From Lycium barbarum (Eukaryota; Streptophyta; Magnoliopsida; Solanales; Solanaceae), in the NCBI RefSeq assembly GCF_019175385.1, contig NC_083345.1, positions 123,941,657 to 124,005,656 on the forward strand: a stretch of DNA of 64,000 nt, written 5' to 3'. The translations under genes and the position numbers were made by a program. The first letter of the stretch is position 1, and each line of letters begins with the position of its first letter. Below, piece by piece: positions 1 to 10,752 of the stretch. The notes beneath the pieces were generated by a model. That model did no database searches. It was not told the origin of the DNA and saw nothing but the letters and a program-made list of their open reading frames with translations.

Positions 1-188
1 ACGTTCCCATTCGTAGTGGCAGCCTTGTCGGCTTGCGTGTATACATATTTTGGGATATTGTATGTAGTGGCAGCCTTGTCAGCTTGCGTATGTATAGTTG
101 GGACGTTCCCACACGTTATGATAGCCTTGTCGGCTTGTGTACTATGTTATCTTTTGATGGTTGTGACTCCTCAGGAGACAGGTGGCCT

Positions 189-254
<66 letters not shown>

Positions 255-384
255 CGGTTTCGAGACAACGTTTCGTTTTTATAAGTTTCATATTATGTTT
301 AGTTTCGGGTTGATTATAGCTAACAGGTATGTATACGAGTGTCCAGCTCGGGCACTAGTCACGACCTACAGGGTTGGGTCGTGA
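1..384 (+). mobile_element. 3' remnant of an LTR (Ty3/gypsy, Tekay/Del-like)
   Basis: Three spaced copies of a GCCTTGTCGGCTTG motif (about 25, 75 and 124) are followed by an (AT)n run and a GC-rich tail ending GGTTGGGTCGTGA. The same 'gtggcc-ttg-t-ggct' wording occurs near the 3' part of the solo LTR at 31875-34217, which suggests the same broad LTR family. The left part lies outside the window and the expected terminal ACA is decayed to AAA. No coding capacity is claimed. Confidence 0.5.
191..252. repeat. (AT)31 microsatellite
   Basis: Uninterrupted AT dinucleotides, 62 bases, inside the LTR remnant. Any ORF through it is a low-complexity artefact. Confidence 0.97.
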
Positions 385-580
385 AAAATTCGAAGTGGGC
401 CGGGCCCCCGGTGGGCTAGAACCCGGGCTGTTGGTGGGCCGGGCTACCGGACTAAATGGCATGTCCGGCCCAAACCACTAATTTTTTCCACTAGCCCAGC
501 CCAGCACCCTCTTACCGGGTTGGGGGGCCAGGTTAGGTGGGCCGATCCCGGGCCGACCTGGCCCAATTGACAGGCTTACC
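385..580. repeat. GGCCGGGC-rich stretch, no gene
   Basis: Repeated GGGCCGGGC / CCCGGGCTG / GGCCGACC words make this far more GC-rich than the surrounding AT-rich DNA. It directly follows the decayed LTR end. No ORF or RNA fold is recognised. It is probably a degenerate dispersed repeat. Confidence 0.4.
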
Positions 581-729
581 TTAAATGTGGTGAGGTGACG
601 GTGAGATGTGAATCTAATTACTATACATTTAAAAGTCAAACGGGACTACCATTAAAGGCTGTGATAATATATAAAATTGGCTACTAGGCACCCCTCCTAG
701 TAGATTCGCTTAAAAAGAAATCAAAAGTT

Positions 730-905
730 GTGATAGAGAATAAGTATTTATCCATTCGTAATCAGAGGTTTCGTGCTTGAATTCTGACTATGGAGTCATT
801 TTTGATAGGGAGCGCTTTATCTTAATTTGAAATTTTCGGTGTGAATTCGAAGTAATCGAATCCCAAAATAGATGTCCAACACTAAATGAAAAATAAAAAA
901 AAGTC
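730..905 (+). mobile_element. tRNA-derived SINE remnant (Solanaceae type)
   Basis: A box-B-like stretch (CAGAGGTTTCGTGCTTGAATTC) is followed by 'tatggagtcatttttgatagggagcgcttt', a 'gtgtgaattcgaagtaatcgaatccc' block and an A-rich tail ending about 903. This order matches the body of tRNA-related SINEs common in Solanaceae. The 5' end and box A are not clear. Confidence 0.55.
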
Positions 906-2113
906 AAAAGAGACTTGCGTTGGGTTGAGAATTTATTCGGTGACCTAATTTTTAAGCAATTTATGAGTTGAATTACTAGGGACCAAACCTCCTATCAACC
1001 TCATAAAAAGGTTGGCAATATGTGAATAATTAGTATGTATACTGGAAACTAGCATCAACTATGTACATTCGAAACTAACAAGTGTTGGATCGAGAATTTT
1101 GTTTTGTTATAAATAAATACAAAAAAGTCAAACTCTCTCGCTCTCTTATAAATAAGCTACGAGTACTAGCTAGGGGAAGCACAATAATGAATTTGAACTT
1201 TGTGATATTACAATTTAAATCCTGATCTTTATGAGACCCAATTTTTTTTTTATCATTCAAATGTAAGGAAATGTTTATCTTATATGGTTTCATGAAAGTT
1301 AAATAAGATAGTTGTAGATCAGATTTTAAACAAACACGCACGCGCGACGCAAACACATTTATGTATAGTAGTAATATTGTAAAATGAGAGTGTTATAATT
1401 TCATGTAGTAATATATTTTGTATAGTCGTTAAACATCTAAAATGGATTAATGTTGAAATGGGCTAGCGTTGAACATCTCTTTAGCTCAGTGTCTATATTT
1501 CCATTAATATTTAATGGTCACTTTTTCCTCATTTTAGGCCAACAAATAATTGAGTATAGAATTGAAACAAAAGAAAATAACCAGTACATTGAGAATCTTG
1601 TTACTTTCATCTAACTCGATATCTATGCTCGTGGGAGATAGCAGGTACCTACTGAAACAATTGAGGTGCATTAGTTATACGGCGGTTGTTGTTTCCATTT
1701 ACAGTCAACCAAACACTATATTATCTTATGATTTCTATGCTCGGATTAATTGCTCTAATATCACAACCAAACCACGTCTAAAAGGCTAGTTAGTTTTGCC
1801 TTGGAGAATTTTGGAGATGTTTGAAGACTTCAAGCTAGTTTAAAATAAAAATTTGTTCATTATTGCTCTATCTATGATTCGGCAAGATGCTTAAAGTAAG
1901 AGACGTGAGACTCAATCCCATTTGAAGCATACTACAATTTATTGTTCTAGTAATATGCGTAATTCCAACGAAAAGAGTAACCAAAAGAAAAACACCTCAT
2001 ATAAGAAATTTTCATAACATGTCCACTTAGAGAGAAAATGTAAGCATCCAGAGGATAAAACGAGTCACAAAAACATAAAATATCAAGAAAACCTATCTTT
2101 TTGTGCTTAAATT
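906..2113. other. AT-rich intergenic DNA, nothing recognised
   Basis: Only short random ORFs (93 and 79 codons), with no start context, domain or codon bias. No repeat structure was seen. Confidence 0.6.
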
Positions 2114-2730
2114 TGTTGCGCTAAAACAATCCAAAATTACTCTTAACATGATTTGATATTGTATGTTTTGAGCCAAACCCGTACGATTTTTTCAAAAGGC
2201 CTCCCATGTCCATTAAGGGTATAATCTTCAAGCATTTATACTATATAGCTTACTTTTCTTTACAGCTACCAATGTGAGACTTTATTCACACATCCAACAA
2301 TCTCAAACTAAGTTCTACGTGGCCTGCTATCATCTTACGGACTTATCCGGAGATTGAATGTGTACCACTCACGTCATTCGAGTATTTATGATCACCAAAG
2401 CCCTCATGCTTCCTTTTTGTATATGCGTCTCCATGCTATAGGTGAAGGTAATTATACACCCACGCCTAGACGAACAAATACAGTAAGCTGGGCCTTACGC
2501 AATCATTCTACCATCTCCATACTTGTCTATTGACTTTGATACCAATTGTTGAGATAAAACAATTCAAAGATACTCTTAATATGAGGTGATATTGTTCATT
2601 TTGGACCAACTTCTCGCGAATAATATACCCTAAAAGGATTTAAACTATTAAGAGCATTCATATACCTTATACACAACTTACTTTTCTTTTCAGCTACATA
2701 ACCAGTGGAACTTTGTTCACACCGCCAACA
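2114..2730 (-). mobile_element. TRIM (terminal-repeat retrotransposon in miniature)
   Basis: Two direct repeats of about 185 bp, 2114-2299 and 2547-2730, both begin TGTTG and end CCAACA on the plus strand. On the minus strand the right copy is followed at once by ATTGGTATCAAAGTC (2530-2546), a good match to the initiator-Met tRNA primer-binding site, so the element reads right to left. The internal part is only about 250 bp with no ORF. The flanks AAATT and AAGTT resemble a decayed 5-bp target duplication. The LTRs have clearly diverged, so it is old. Confidence 0.75.
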
Positions 2731-4683
2731 AAGTTAAGCAATATTAGGAGGTTGACCCCAGTTAGATTCATGGAATATATATGGACCCTTAAACTAACAT
2801 GTTGCTCAACCAAGAATTCGAAAGACTAATATTTTATACAGATCCACACGGTACATCATTACGAAGAAAGCTAAAAGTTCCCAACGTTAGATTGTTATAA
2901 TATTATATGCGCAGAATTGGAAACAAGGGAAATCATGGCAGCTAATTGGCCCTTAATTTACTCAACTATTTCCCTTTTTCTGGCAAGGAATAAGTTTATA
3001 TGCTCAAAGTTTATCTATAAAAATCGACAAGATCTTAATTAAGGGTATGTCATGTTCTTTTAGGGCAACAGAAAAGTGAAGTCGTCTAAAAACCTTTTTT
3101 ATATCAACAATAGGTCATATGAAGAACCATTGAGGGCGTGGTGAGATAATTGTGATCTTTCCATCCTTAATTAAGGTCTCTGTTCGAGTTTTGAAAATGA
3201 AAAACTTCGCATTTTACCTTTATTAGTAACCCTATCCCACACAAAAACAGACTAGTCGGGCAAACCCAGCATGGACAATTTCTTAATGAAGTGCTTTACA
3301 AGTAAAATTCACTAATAAGCACTTTTCCACCCCTGTAATTGAGCATAGAGTTTCACTATGCGATTTGAAACTTCATGAAAATAGCAAATTTTTAAAGATA
3401 TGGTCGAAAATTGACCTGCGGACACTATTTTTATGTGCTTTACCCCATACTAACCACTTAAAGGACTTACGCTTTAGCCCATACTAACCGCTTAAAGGAC
3501 TTATTACACAATACTAAGACACATTAGTAGGACCAATGAGTTTTTGATGGGAGAAGTGCACATATATCCGATTTTGATATGACTATTTATGTTATGCCTT
3601 TTGTATGTGGACTCACTTTGGAATGACTTCAGATATGCAGATGCTTTGTCAAGTCTCGTGTCTTTGAAATTAATACGAAGTAGGTAGACGTGCAAAAAAT
3701 GTTATAAATTGAGTTAAAATTAAATTGCAGCGTCCATATAGGATAGTTCGAAAAATGTTTAGCCACGGGATCTCTAGAGCAAACAAAAATAAATTAAGTC
3801 ATTTAAAGGAAGTATTTAATGCTGGAACTTCAAAAATAATTTCCTCAAACCCAACTCCTCCGCAACACTTTGTGGTCAAATTTAGCTTTGTGTACACATA
3901 ATACAAGTTGGCACATTTGCACATTATCTCTTCTATTAAGCTTCACATTAACATCACACGTCTTGATCACTACTAATCCAGATGAAAATAAGATCCTTTC
4001 CAGTCACTCTTTGTCCAAAACTCTCTTTTCAACTTATCTAAAAATATCAAACCTGAATAGTTTTAGCAGTATTTGGATGTTTTACTTTTCTTGCAATCCT
4101 GCGTCGAATACATTTCTTTTGAGCCGAGGGTCTATCGGAAATATCTTCTCTACCCACAAAGGTAGGGGTAAGGTCCTACCCTCGCGAGACCACACTTGTG
4201 AAGAAGGTGTTGATATAGATTCTAGAGCAGATTTGTCAAAGCTAACCAAAAATCTTCGTAAGTTCTCAATGAAAACAGTCAACATTGATCAAATAAATGT
4301 CAATATATTAATGTCAAACTTGCAATTTACAACTACAATGACGGCTTAACTATATTTTGGGTTTGCTATATGAATTTATCAGTGTCTATATCATATATGT
4401 TGCTGCATTTAAACTCATTTAACTCCAATACTAACTATAAACTATGTAGTTTTTTTGGAAATTTTGTCATAATTAAGAAGATCGATTATGAGAACAAGCT
4501 TTGCCATGGGGTCATTAAGAGTAACCACATCTAGAAAACCAATCAATTAGACTAATACACATCTCAATCATTGTAATTTAAAGAAGAGGGCAGCTATTAA
4601 CTAAACAATTCAAAGACTAACATGGCGAGTTTACAGGGTGTTGTACAAGATCAGCAATCAAATTAAATTGCAGGGCCAGAGCA
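2731..4683. other. 5' flank of P69-like copy 1 (duplicated block)
   Basis: No gene. This block lines up by eye with 15530-17220 and 25800-27780, sharing phrases such as 'aagatcttaattaa', the SINE-like stretch and 'ggccagagcactatatatac'. It is therefore part of the segment duplicated with the protease genes. It includes an ORF of 159 codons at 3870-4349 that has no recognisable domain and is not maintained in the other copies. Confidence 0.6.
3128..3340 (+). mobile_element. Old SINE-like remnant upstream of copy 1
   Basis: A 'gcgtggtgagataattg' box-A-like segment, a 'ggtctctgttcgag' box-B-like segment and a downstream 'tttaccttt-ttagtaacc' body are arranged as in tRNA-derived SINEs. Counterparts lie at about 15828-16060 and 26388-26630, so the insertion predates the gene duplication. 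Confidence 0.4.
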
Positions 4684-4693
4684 CTATATATAC
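4684..4693 (+). promoter_or_regulatory. TATA box of P69-like copy 1
   Basis: CTATATATAC about 100 bp upstream of the ATG, in a segment conserved with the two intact copies. It is probably a leftover of a real promoter. Confidence 0.65.
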
Positions 4694-4787
4694 TTGTAGT
4701 TCAAATGATGCAAGAAGTATCAAACTCTACTTTCCAAAGTATTCATTAGTTCAAAGTCCGTACCTTTCTCATAGCCCATTTGCAGCC

Positions 4788-6815
4788 ATGAAAATGTTGA
4801 AAATCCTTCTTGTTATTTTCTCTATACTTGGTTGTTTTTCATGGCCTAGTATCCAGAGCAATTTGGAGACATACATAGTTTAAGTCAAATCTCCAGAGAG
4901 CCAAATTTCCACTCAATCGTCAAGAATGGATTTGGAGAGTTGATATTGTTCTTTCTTGCCAAAGACCATAGCAACTTCTGGATCGCATGACAAGCCGCAA
5001 TTGATATATTCGTATCACAATGTGATGAAAGGCTTTGCAACAAGATTATCAGCAGAGCAAGTGAAAGAAATGGAGAAGAAACAAGGCTTTATATCTGCAA
5101 AGCCACAAAGAATATTGCCTTTGCACACTACGCATACTCCGAATTTTCTTGGATTGCAGCAAAACATGGGCTTGTGGAGGGATTCCAACTATGGGAAAGG
5201 TGGGATCATTGGAGTCTTGGACACCGGGATTTTTCCTAATCATCCTTCATTTAGCGACAAAGGAATGCCTCCTCCTGCTGCTAAATGGAAGGGCGGGTGT
5301 GACTGGAACTTCTTTATAAAGTGTAACAACAAGCTCTTTGGTGCGAGGAGCCTTCTAATAAACAGTTACTCTCCGTCAGATGATGACGGACATGGTACAC
5401 ACACTGCTAGCACGACTGCTGGAAGTTTTATGAAAGGTGCCAATGAGAATGGGAATGCTAACGACACTGCAGTTAGGATTGCCCCTCTTGCTCACCTGGC
5501 CATTTATAAGGTATGTGATTCGTTTGGTTTCCCTGACAGTGACACTCTAGCTACCATGGATGTAGCTACTGATGATGGAGTAGATGTCTTATCCATTTCC
5601 CTTGCGGGAAGGAATTTGCCATTTTATGATGATCCAATTGCAGTCAGTGCGTATAATGCAACACAGAGAGGTATTCTTGTAAGTTGCTCTGCTGATAATA
5701 GGGGTCCATACGATAACATCTTATCAAATGAAGCTCCATGGATACTGGCTGTAGGAGCAAGCACTCTCGACAGGAAAATTAAGGCCACTATTAAACTTGG
5801 AAAAAATAAAGTATTCTATGGCGAATTAGCATTTCATCCAAAGGGTCATAATTCAACATTTTTCCCTTTGTTTGATCCTGCATTGAATCCAACTGACTCT
5901 GACAGCCCTTATTACGGAACAGGTTCACTAAATAACCCTGATATTAAAAATAAAATAGTTTTGTGCATGGCAGGTGGTGGTTATTCCAGGATTGGAAAAG
6001 GACAAGACGTAAAGGATGCTAGTGGTGTTGGCATGATTATCTACAATGGGCCAAATGTTGGTGTCACTAAGTCAGCCGATGCCCACGTCCTGCCAGCTTT
6101 GGTTATTACTTATCAAGATGGAATGAATATTGTTGCCTACATGAACTCATCATCAAAATTAGTTGCAAGAATTTAATTCCAAGGAACAATTATCGGAGAT
6201 AAAGATGCTTCAGTGGTTGCTTCATTTTCATCTCGCGGACCAAGCGTAGCCAGTCCTGGAATCTTGAAACCTGATATTATTGGTCCTGGTGTTAACATTC
6301 TTGCTGCTCATCCTATCCCCTAATACAAAAGATATACCTTCAATATTGCATCAGACACCTCTATGTCTTGTCCTCACCTCAGTGAAGTAGCAGCATTGCT
6401 GAAAATCACACACCCCTTTTGGTCTCTTGCAGCTACTAAATCAGCAATCATGACAACTGCTAATACAGTAAACCTTGCCAACAATCCCATCTTAGATGAA
6501 AGGCTCCGTTTAGCTAGAATTTTAGCCGTTGGTGCTGGACATGTCAATCCATCAAGAGCTAATGATCCAGGACTAGTCTATGATACACAATTTGAGAATT
6601 ACTTGCCTTACTTATGTGGTTTGAATTATACAAATGCACAGGTAAGAAACCTTCTACAATGTAGGGTGGATTGCAAACAAGTGAAAAGTATTCCAGAAGC
6701 ACAACTAAATTATCCTTCATTCTCCATTAAACTTGAAATAAGTGCTAAAACATATATAAGAAAGGTGACTAATGTTGGGGATGCTAAATCATCTTACCAT
6801 TTGGAAATTGGTTCA
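4788..6815 (+). pseudogene. P69-like subtilisin-like protease, copy 1 (broken)
   Basis: Homologous along its whole length to the intact copies at 17321 and 27884: signal peptide (MKMLKILLVIFSILGCFSW), I9 prodomain, Asp motif (VLDTGIFP), His motif (GHGTHTAS), PA region and Ser motif. The reading frame is never shifted, but four in-frame stops occur at 4881, 4941, 6174 and 6321. The first two look like Gln-to-TAA and Trp-to-TGA transitions. The Ser motif reads SDTSMSCPH, with the usual Gly before Thr changed to Asp, and a short deletion lies near 6310. A Sirevirus inserted after Gly-Ser at 6815 separates the C-terminal part, which continues at 14830. With these defects no active enzyme is expected. 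Confidence 0.95.
6811..6815. repeat. Target-site duplication GTTCA, left
   Basis: GTTCA is repeated at 14830-14834 on the far side of the Sirevirus. It falls in the Gly-Ser codons of the subtilase. Confidence 0.95.
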
Positions 6816-7593
6816 TAATGAGTTATAGCATTTCATAGTTTTGATAATTTGACAAACAGGCAAAGGACCAGGTCCTCCATCAAGTCCCCTAGGAGTACTG
6901 CACGACACTTAATAGCTATAAAGCTGCTGCACCGTTCAGGCAGAACTGCAGCAACATAGCTGTATGTGTGTTAGAAACTAAAAGCCCTTGGAATATCACC
7001 ATCCATGGTCATAATTTTCTCACATGCTCTCTGTATTGGTCTCATAGATATAAAACATGTGGGGATTATTTGACCTAACACTTGAAATCCTAAAAGTTCA
7101 AATTTATACAAGTGCAGCCGCCGCAGTTCTCTTCGGTGCTTTCAAGAACAAGCTAAGACAAGTTCAAGGACCAGATCTCAACAACGGAAGATGTTTTGAG
7201 TCCTAGAGTTGTCTAGTATCTGTGATCTCTACATTGTAAACCCACACTTCTTTAAGAAGAGTTTCGTAGGTATTTTGTCTTTATCAAGCTTTTGTTGTAA
7301 ACACTTGGCTAGAGTTAGTCACAGTGTGTGAGGGTTCAGCTAGAGTTAGTTGAATTAGTTTGGTGGTTGAGTAGAGTTAGTCAAGAAGGTACTTGCAATA
7401 GAGTTATTGTAAGGGGAGAGATTAGTGGTCTAATTCCTAGGTTGCAAAACCTTGTAATTTGAAACATTGCTCAGTTTAGTGAAGTTGAAAATCCTACTAG
7501 GGTAGGGCTTTATTTACTTGCCATTACTATTTGTGAAAATAGTTTAGGGACCAAGTCCCTTGGATTGTTTTGGTGGATTTGTAGGGTCTATCA
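6816..7593 (+). repeat. 5' LTR of Sirevirus-like element 1
   Basis: 778 bp, ending GGGTCTATCA; the first two bases read TA where the 3' LTR has TG. It lacks about 50 bp around 7498 that are present in the 3' LTR. A TATA-like 'agatataaaac' lies at about 7047. The difference in length between the two LTRs shows damage after insertion. Confidence 0.93.
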
Positions 7594-7594
7594 A

Positions 7595-7610
7595 TTGGTA
7601 TTAGAGCAGG
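7595..7610 (+). promoter_or_regulatory. Primer-binding site
   Basis: TTGGTATTAGAGCAGG starts two bases after the LTR and matches the usual initiator-Met PBS (TGGTATCAGAGC) with one change. Confidence 0.9.
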
Positions 7611-7649
7611 TGCTTTCTAAAAGGTAACACCTAGAAAGGATCTCACGCT

Positions 7650-8953
7650 ATGTCTGATCCACCAAACCATGAAGAAGAAGAATATATCAATAGGCCACCG
7701 AGATATTATAAACGTTGGAAGGCAAGGTTGTCCAGGATTGAGATGCTTACTACTGAATACGAGTTCTTCAAATTGAAGGATGGAGAGTCAATTTTTGATA
7801 TGTATGCTAATTTTCCTCAATCATTGATGAACTTCTCTCTCTGGGTAAAGAATATGAGGAAGAGTCCCTTAACCACAAAATACTGTAGGCATTACCAATG
7901 TCATGGGAAACGAAAGTGTGTTCCATCATTGAATATGAATATTTGGGAAAAATAACTCTTGATGAGCTTGTATACAATCTCAAGATGTATGAGCTAAAAA
8001 GGAAAGTTGCCAAGGAGGAGGACAAAAATAACCCAGGAAATGAGGAGTCTGGATTAACTCTCATTACTGAGGAACTAACGAAGATAGGAGGCTGCAGCAG
8101 AAATGCTAAAGTAGGAAAGGAAAAGAACCAGCAACTGGTCGACAAGCTCAATTCAAAAACTATTGCTGACATCATAGTAAAAGAGGCTCTGGCTGCTTGG
8201 GAAGATACCTCAGACAAATCTGAAGATGAAAATAATGCTAGGGAATCTTCACAATGTGATTCTTTATTTGCACTTGTGGCAAAATCTGAAGATGAGATTG
8301 AAAATGAGGTAAATCTTTCCGATGTTCAAAGAAATCTGAAAAACTACTCTCAAAAGAAGTTAATATCTCTTGCAAATCTATTAATTGATGCATATCATAG
8401 TCTTACAAATGAGAAAAACACTCTAGATGAGGAAGCTGACACCTTAGAGCAAGCAAGAGATGGTATGGCTGTCATTATAGTGGAGCTAAGGAAACAAGTT
8501 GAGGAATTGTCTAGAGATAATGCCCTGTTAAATAGCCAAATGAAAAAATGGATAAACATGCCTTGGAAAAAACAAGAGAGGGAGGGGAGTAAGACTCACC
8601 TTGAGATTGAAAGAAGACTTGAAGAGACCAGGTTGAGTTTCATTGATGAAGTAGATAAGAATAAGCTACTTCAAAAGGAGCTAAAACAAGTCAAAACTAA
8701 ACTTGAAGAATCACTCCTTTGGATTTTGCCCTTGGATAAAACCTCTGTTGCGTGCAAAAATGATGATGGAAAACAGAGCTTTAGTGCTAAAATGATCACG
8801 AATTCCTGCAATATGCAAGGTGAATGTTCCTCTGTGACTCAAAACTGGTGGTTCACTCATTATGGTCATGCTGCTCATTGCAAGGACTTGAGTAAAGCAA
8901 AAGTTCAGTCTGTACAGAAAAACAGAGAAGATGCTAACAGACCAAGAAAATAG
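7650..8953 (+). pseudogene. copia gag (UBN2/retrotrans_gag-type), frameshifted
   Basis: Two overlapping frames, 7650-7955 and 7898-8953, together make one gag. The first carries the N-terminal part (YKRWKARL, then ESIFDMYANF). The second resumes at SWETKV with the typical LDELVYNLKMYELKRK segment, so a frameshift lies at about 7840-7900. Residues 150-270 of the second frame are Glu/Lys-rich and heptad-like, as expected of the long coiled-coil gags of Sireviruses. The zinc knuckle has decayed to WWFTHYGHAAHCKD: only part of the Cys/His set survives. Confidence 0.8.
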
Positions 8954-9345
8954 GGACCTGGTCCCCACAAAAATAAGAGTGCGTTACCAGCATGGGCGAA
9001 CAAACAACTAGTTCACCCATTCTATCAGTACTTGGGACCCAAGTTGGTTTGGGTTCCTAAGTCCAACAAATGATTGTGTGCAAAGACTAAAGTGAGAGAC
9101 GGGCAATCAACAATGGGTGGTACATGGTGACTGCTCTGAGCATATGGTTGAAAGAATAAATAATTTTTTTCTCTCACTCAAAGCCTTAAAATGTGGGAGT
9201 ATGTCAAGTGGTAACATGAAGAGATGATATACTCTTTGTGTGAGAAAAATTGGAAAGACATTCTCCCATGAACTTGCATGTGTGTACCAAGCCGAAGATT
9301 TGAAGTACAAGTGCACTAAAGCAGTATCCACTGCTAAGTGCCAAG
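8954..9345 (+). pseudogene. Start of copia pol: protease-region scrap
   Basis: Broken frames spell fragments recalling the stretch after gag in copia polyproteins: 'WANKQLVHPFYQYLGPKLVWVPK', then a decayed CSxHM-type segment (CSEHMV) and FLSLKALK. It stops at about 9345. No integrase or RT sequence follows, pointing to an internal deletion of several kb. Confidence 0.6.
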
Positions 9346-10740
9346 TGGATACTTAATTTCTCTCAGTAATGTTAATGAAGGATAGTATTCTCTGTGTGTT
9401 ATGTGTTAGATGGGTGCTTGATCAGGCTTCTCCTTTAGAAGACCTTCTGCGAGCTGTCAAATTGAAAAGAAGCCCAAGCTTAGTACAAACACTTCAGTCC
9501 CAATTCCCGAGAAGGATTTGAAAAGGGATAGACACTAAAGGGAAACTAATCACAAAAGCAGAGGAGGACAGAGTGAAAAGTCAAAATGATGATTCAAGCT
9601 GAGGATAGCAAGTGAAGAAGGTTTAGCAAAGTGCTCAGAAGATGCAAAAGAACCCGCTTCCTTCAGCACGTGCAACCAAGCTCCTTCGAAGTCTGAAGAA
9701 GATTGCATCAGAAATGACATGGGAAGAGAAAAGAGAAGGGTATTTAGCTCATGGACAGTAAATCTCTGAAGAAAAAATGACAAATAAGGAATCTTTTTCT
9801 GGTTTTACCAATAGTAGCCATCAAAAGGTACCTTGATCAGTCAACTCAAGTGGAATTAAGGACCTCCTCAAAAGGTCAGGATAAAAAGGGTGTTAAGATC
9901 ACTGGGGTGTGAAGTGAATCTCTTAACAATCAGCACCCATCAATTCCTGTACTAAGTGCTGAGATGGATGGTAAAACTCAACTAAATTCAAGGGGCTTTT
10001 TTTGGCAATAACTAACAAGGAACAAGAGTGTTTTAAGGGAAGAAAGGATCTAGTCCTTACTCCTTCTCAGTAGATAGCATCAGTATGTCCGATATGCTGA
10101 AATCTTTTGAACTAGATTTCGTTTGAATTTGAAGAATACTCATGAAATGAGATATCTTGAGTGGATATACAATAACATCTTACATGAAGATCTGCATCAT
10201 ATATCAGTTTGGTTACTTCGTCATCGAGGCCTTGAGTTGGGAGCATATCAATAGAAATCACTTGAAGTCGGTGCTATTCAAGATCATCAAACGTTTCCTT
10301 CGTGACTGGCAATGATAAGAGAAAAGGTACAATGCGTGAAGCGCTTTTTAGAGATATCTAACTCACTTCTATACCATTACAGGTATGCTCACATGGAAAT
10401 CTCAAGACAACCTACCATTGGAGACATAACACTCATCAGAATTTGTGCCTAAGTTGTTGTCAAAAGTGTCAAGGGACCAGGTCCCTTTGACTCAAGTTAG
10501 TAGTCTCTTTAAGCACTTACATATGGTTTAATTTTTCTTGAGTGCCATGTCACTATTAGTTCCGGCCTCTTCTAAAAATGAGCCAATTGTTCCATCTTCT
10601 CAGAACCGACCCGCTTCCTTTCCTTAACCAATAAGAAACAAACCTCTTCTTCTCCTTAAGCCAAAAAATCACTCTCTTCTCACAAAATTCAAAATTTTCA
10701 AAACCTCATTCCGTTTCTTCTCCATCTCTTCTCCCTTAGC
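9346..10740 (+). other. Sirevirus 1 internal region, no gene recognised
   Basis: No domain is seen in 9346-10310. From about 10320 to 10620 it aligns by eye with the reverse complement of 47240-47560, the stretch between pol and the extra ORF in element 2. That part is therefore the pol-to-ORF spacer and fixes where the deletion rejoins. It holds a perfect AAGGGACCAGGTCCCTT palindrome at 10471-10487. Confidence 0.6.
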
Positions 10741-10752
10741 ATAACTTTAACC

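Noticed and set aside
16..384. 122-codon ORF with (IY)n
   Set aside because: Encoded by an AT microsatellite in an LTR remnant.
1550..1789. 79-codon ORF
   Set aside because: Begins from a non-ATG start, has no domain and no homologous counterpart in the duplicated flanks.
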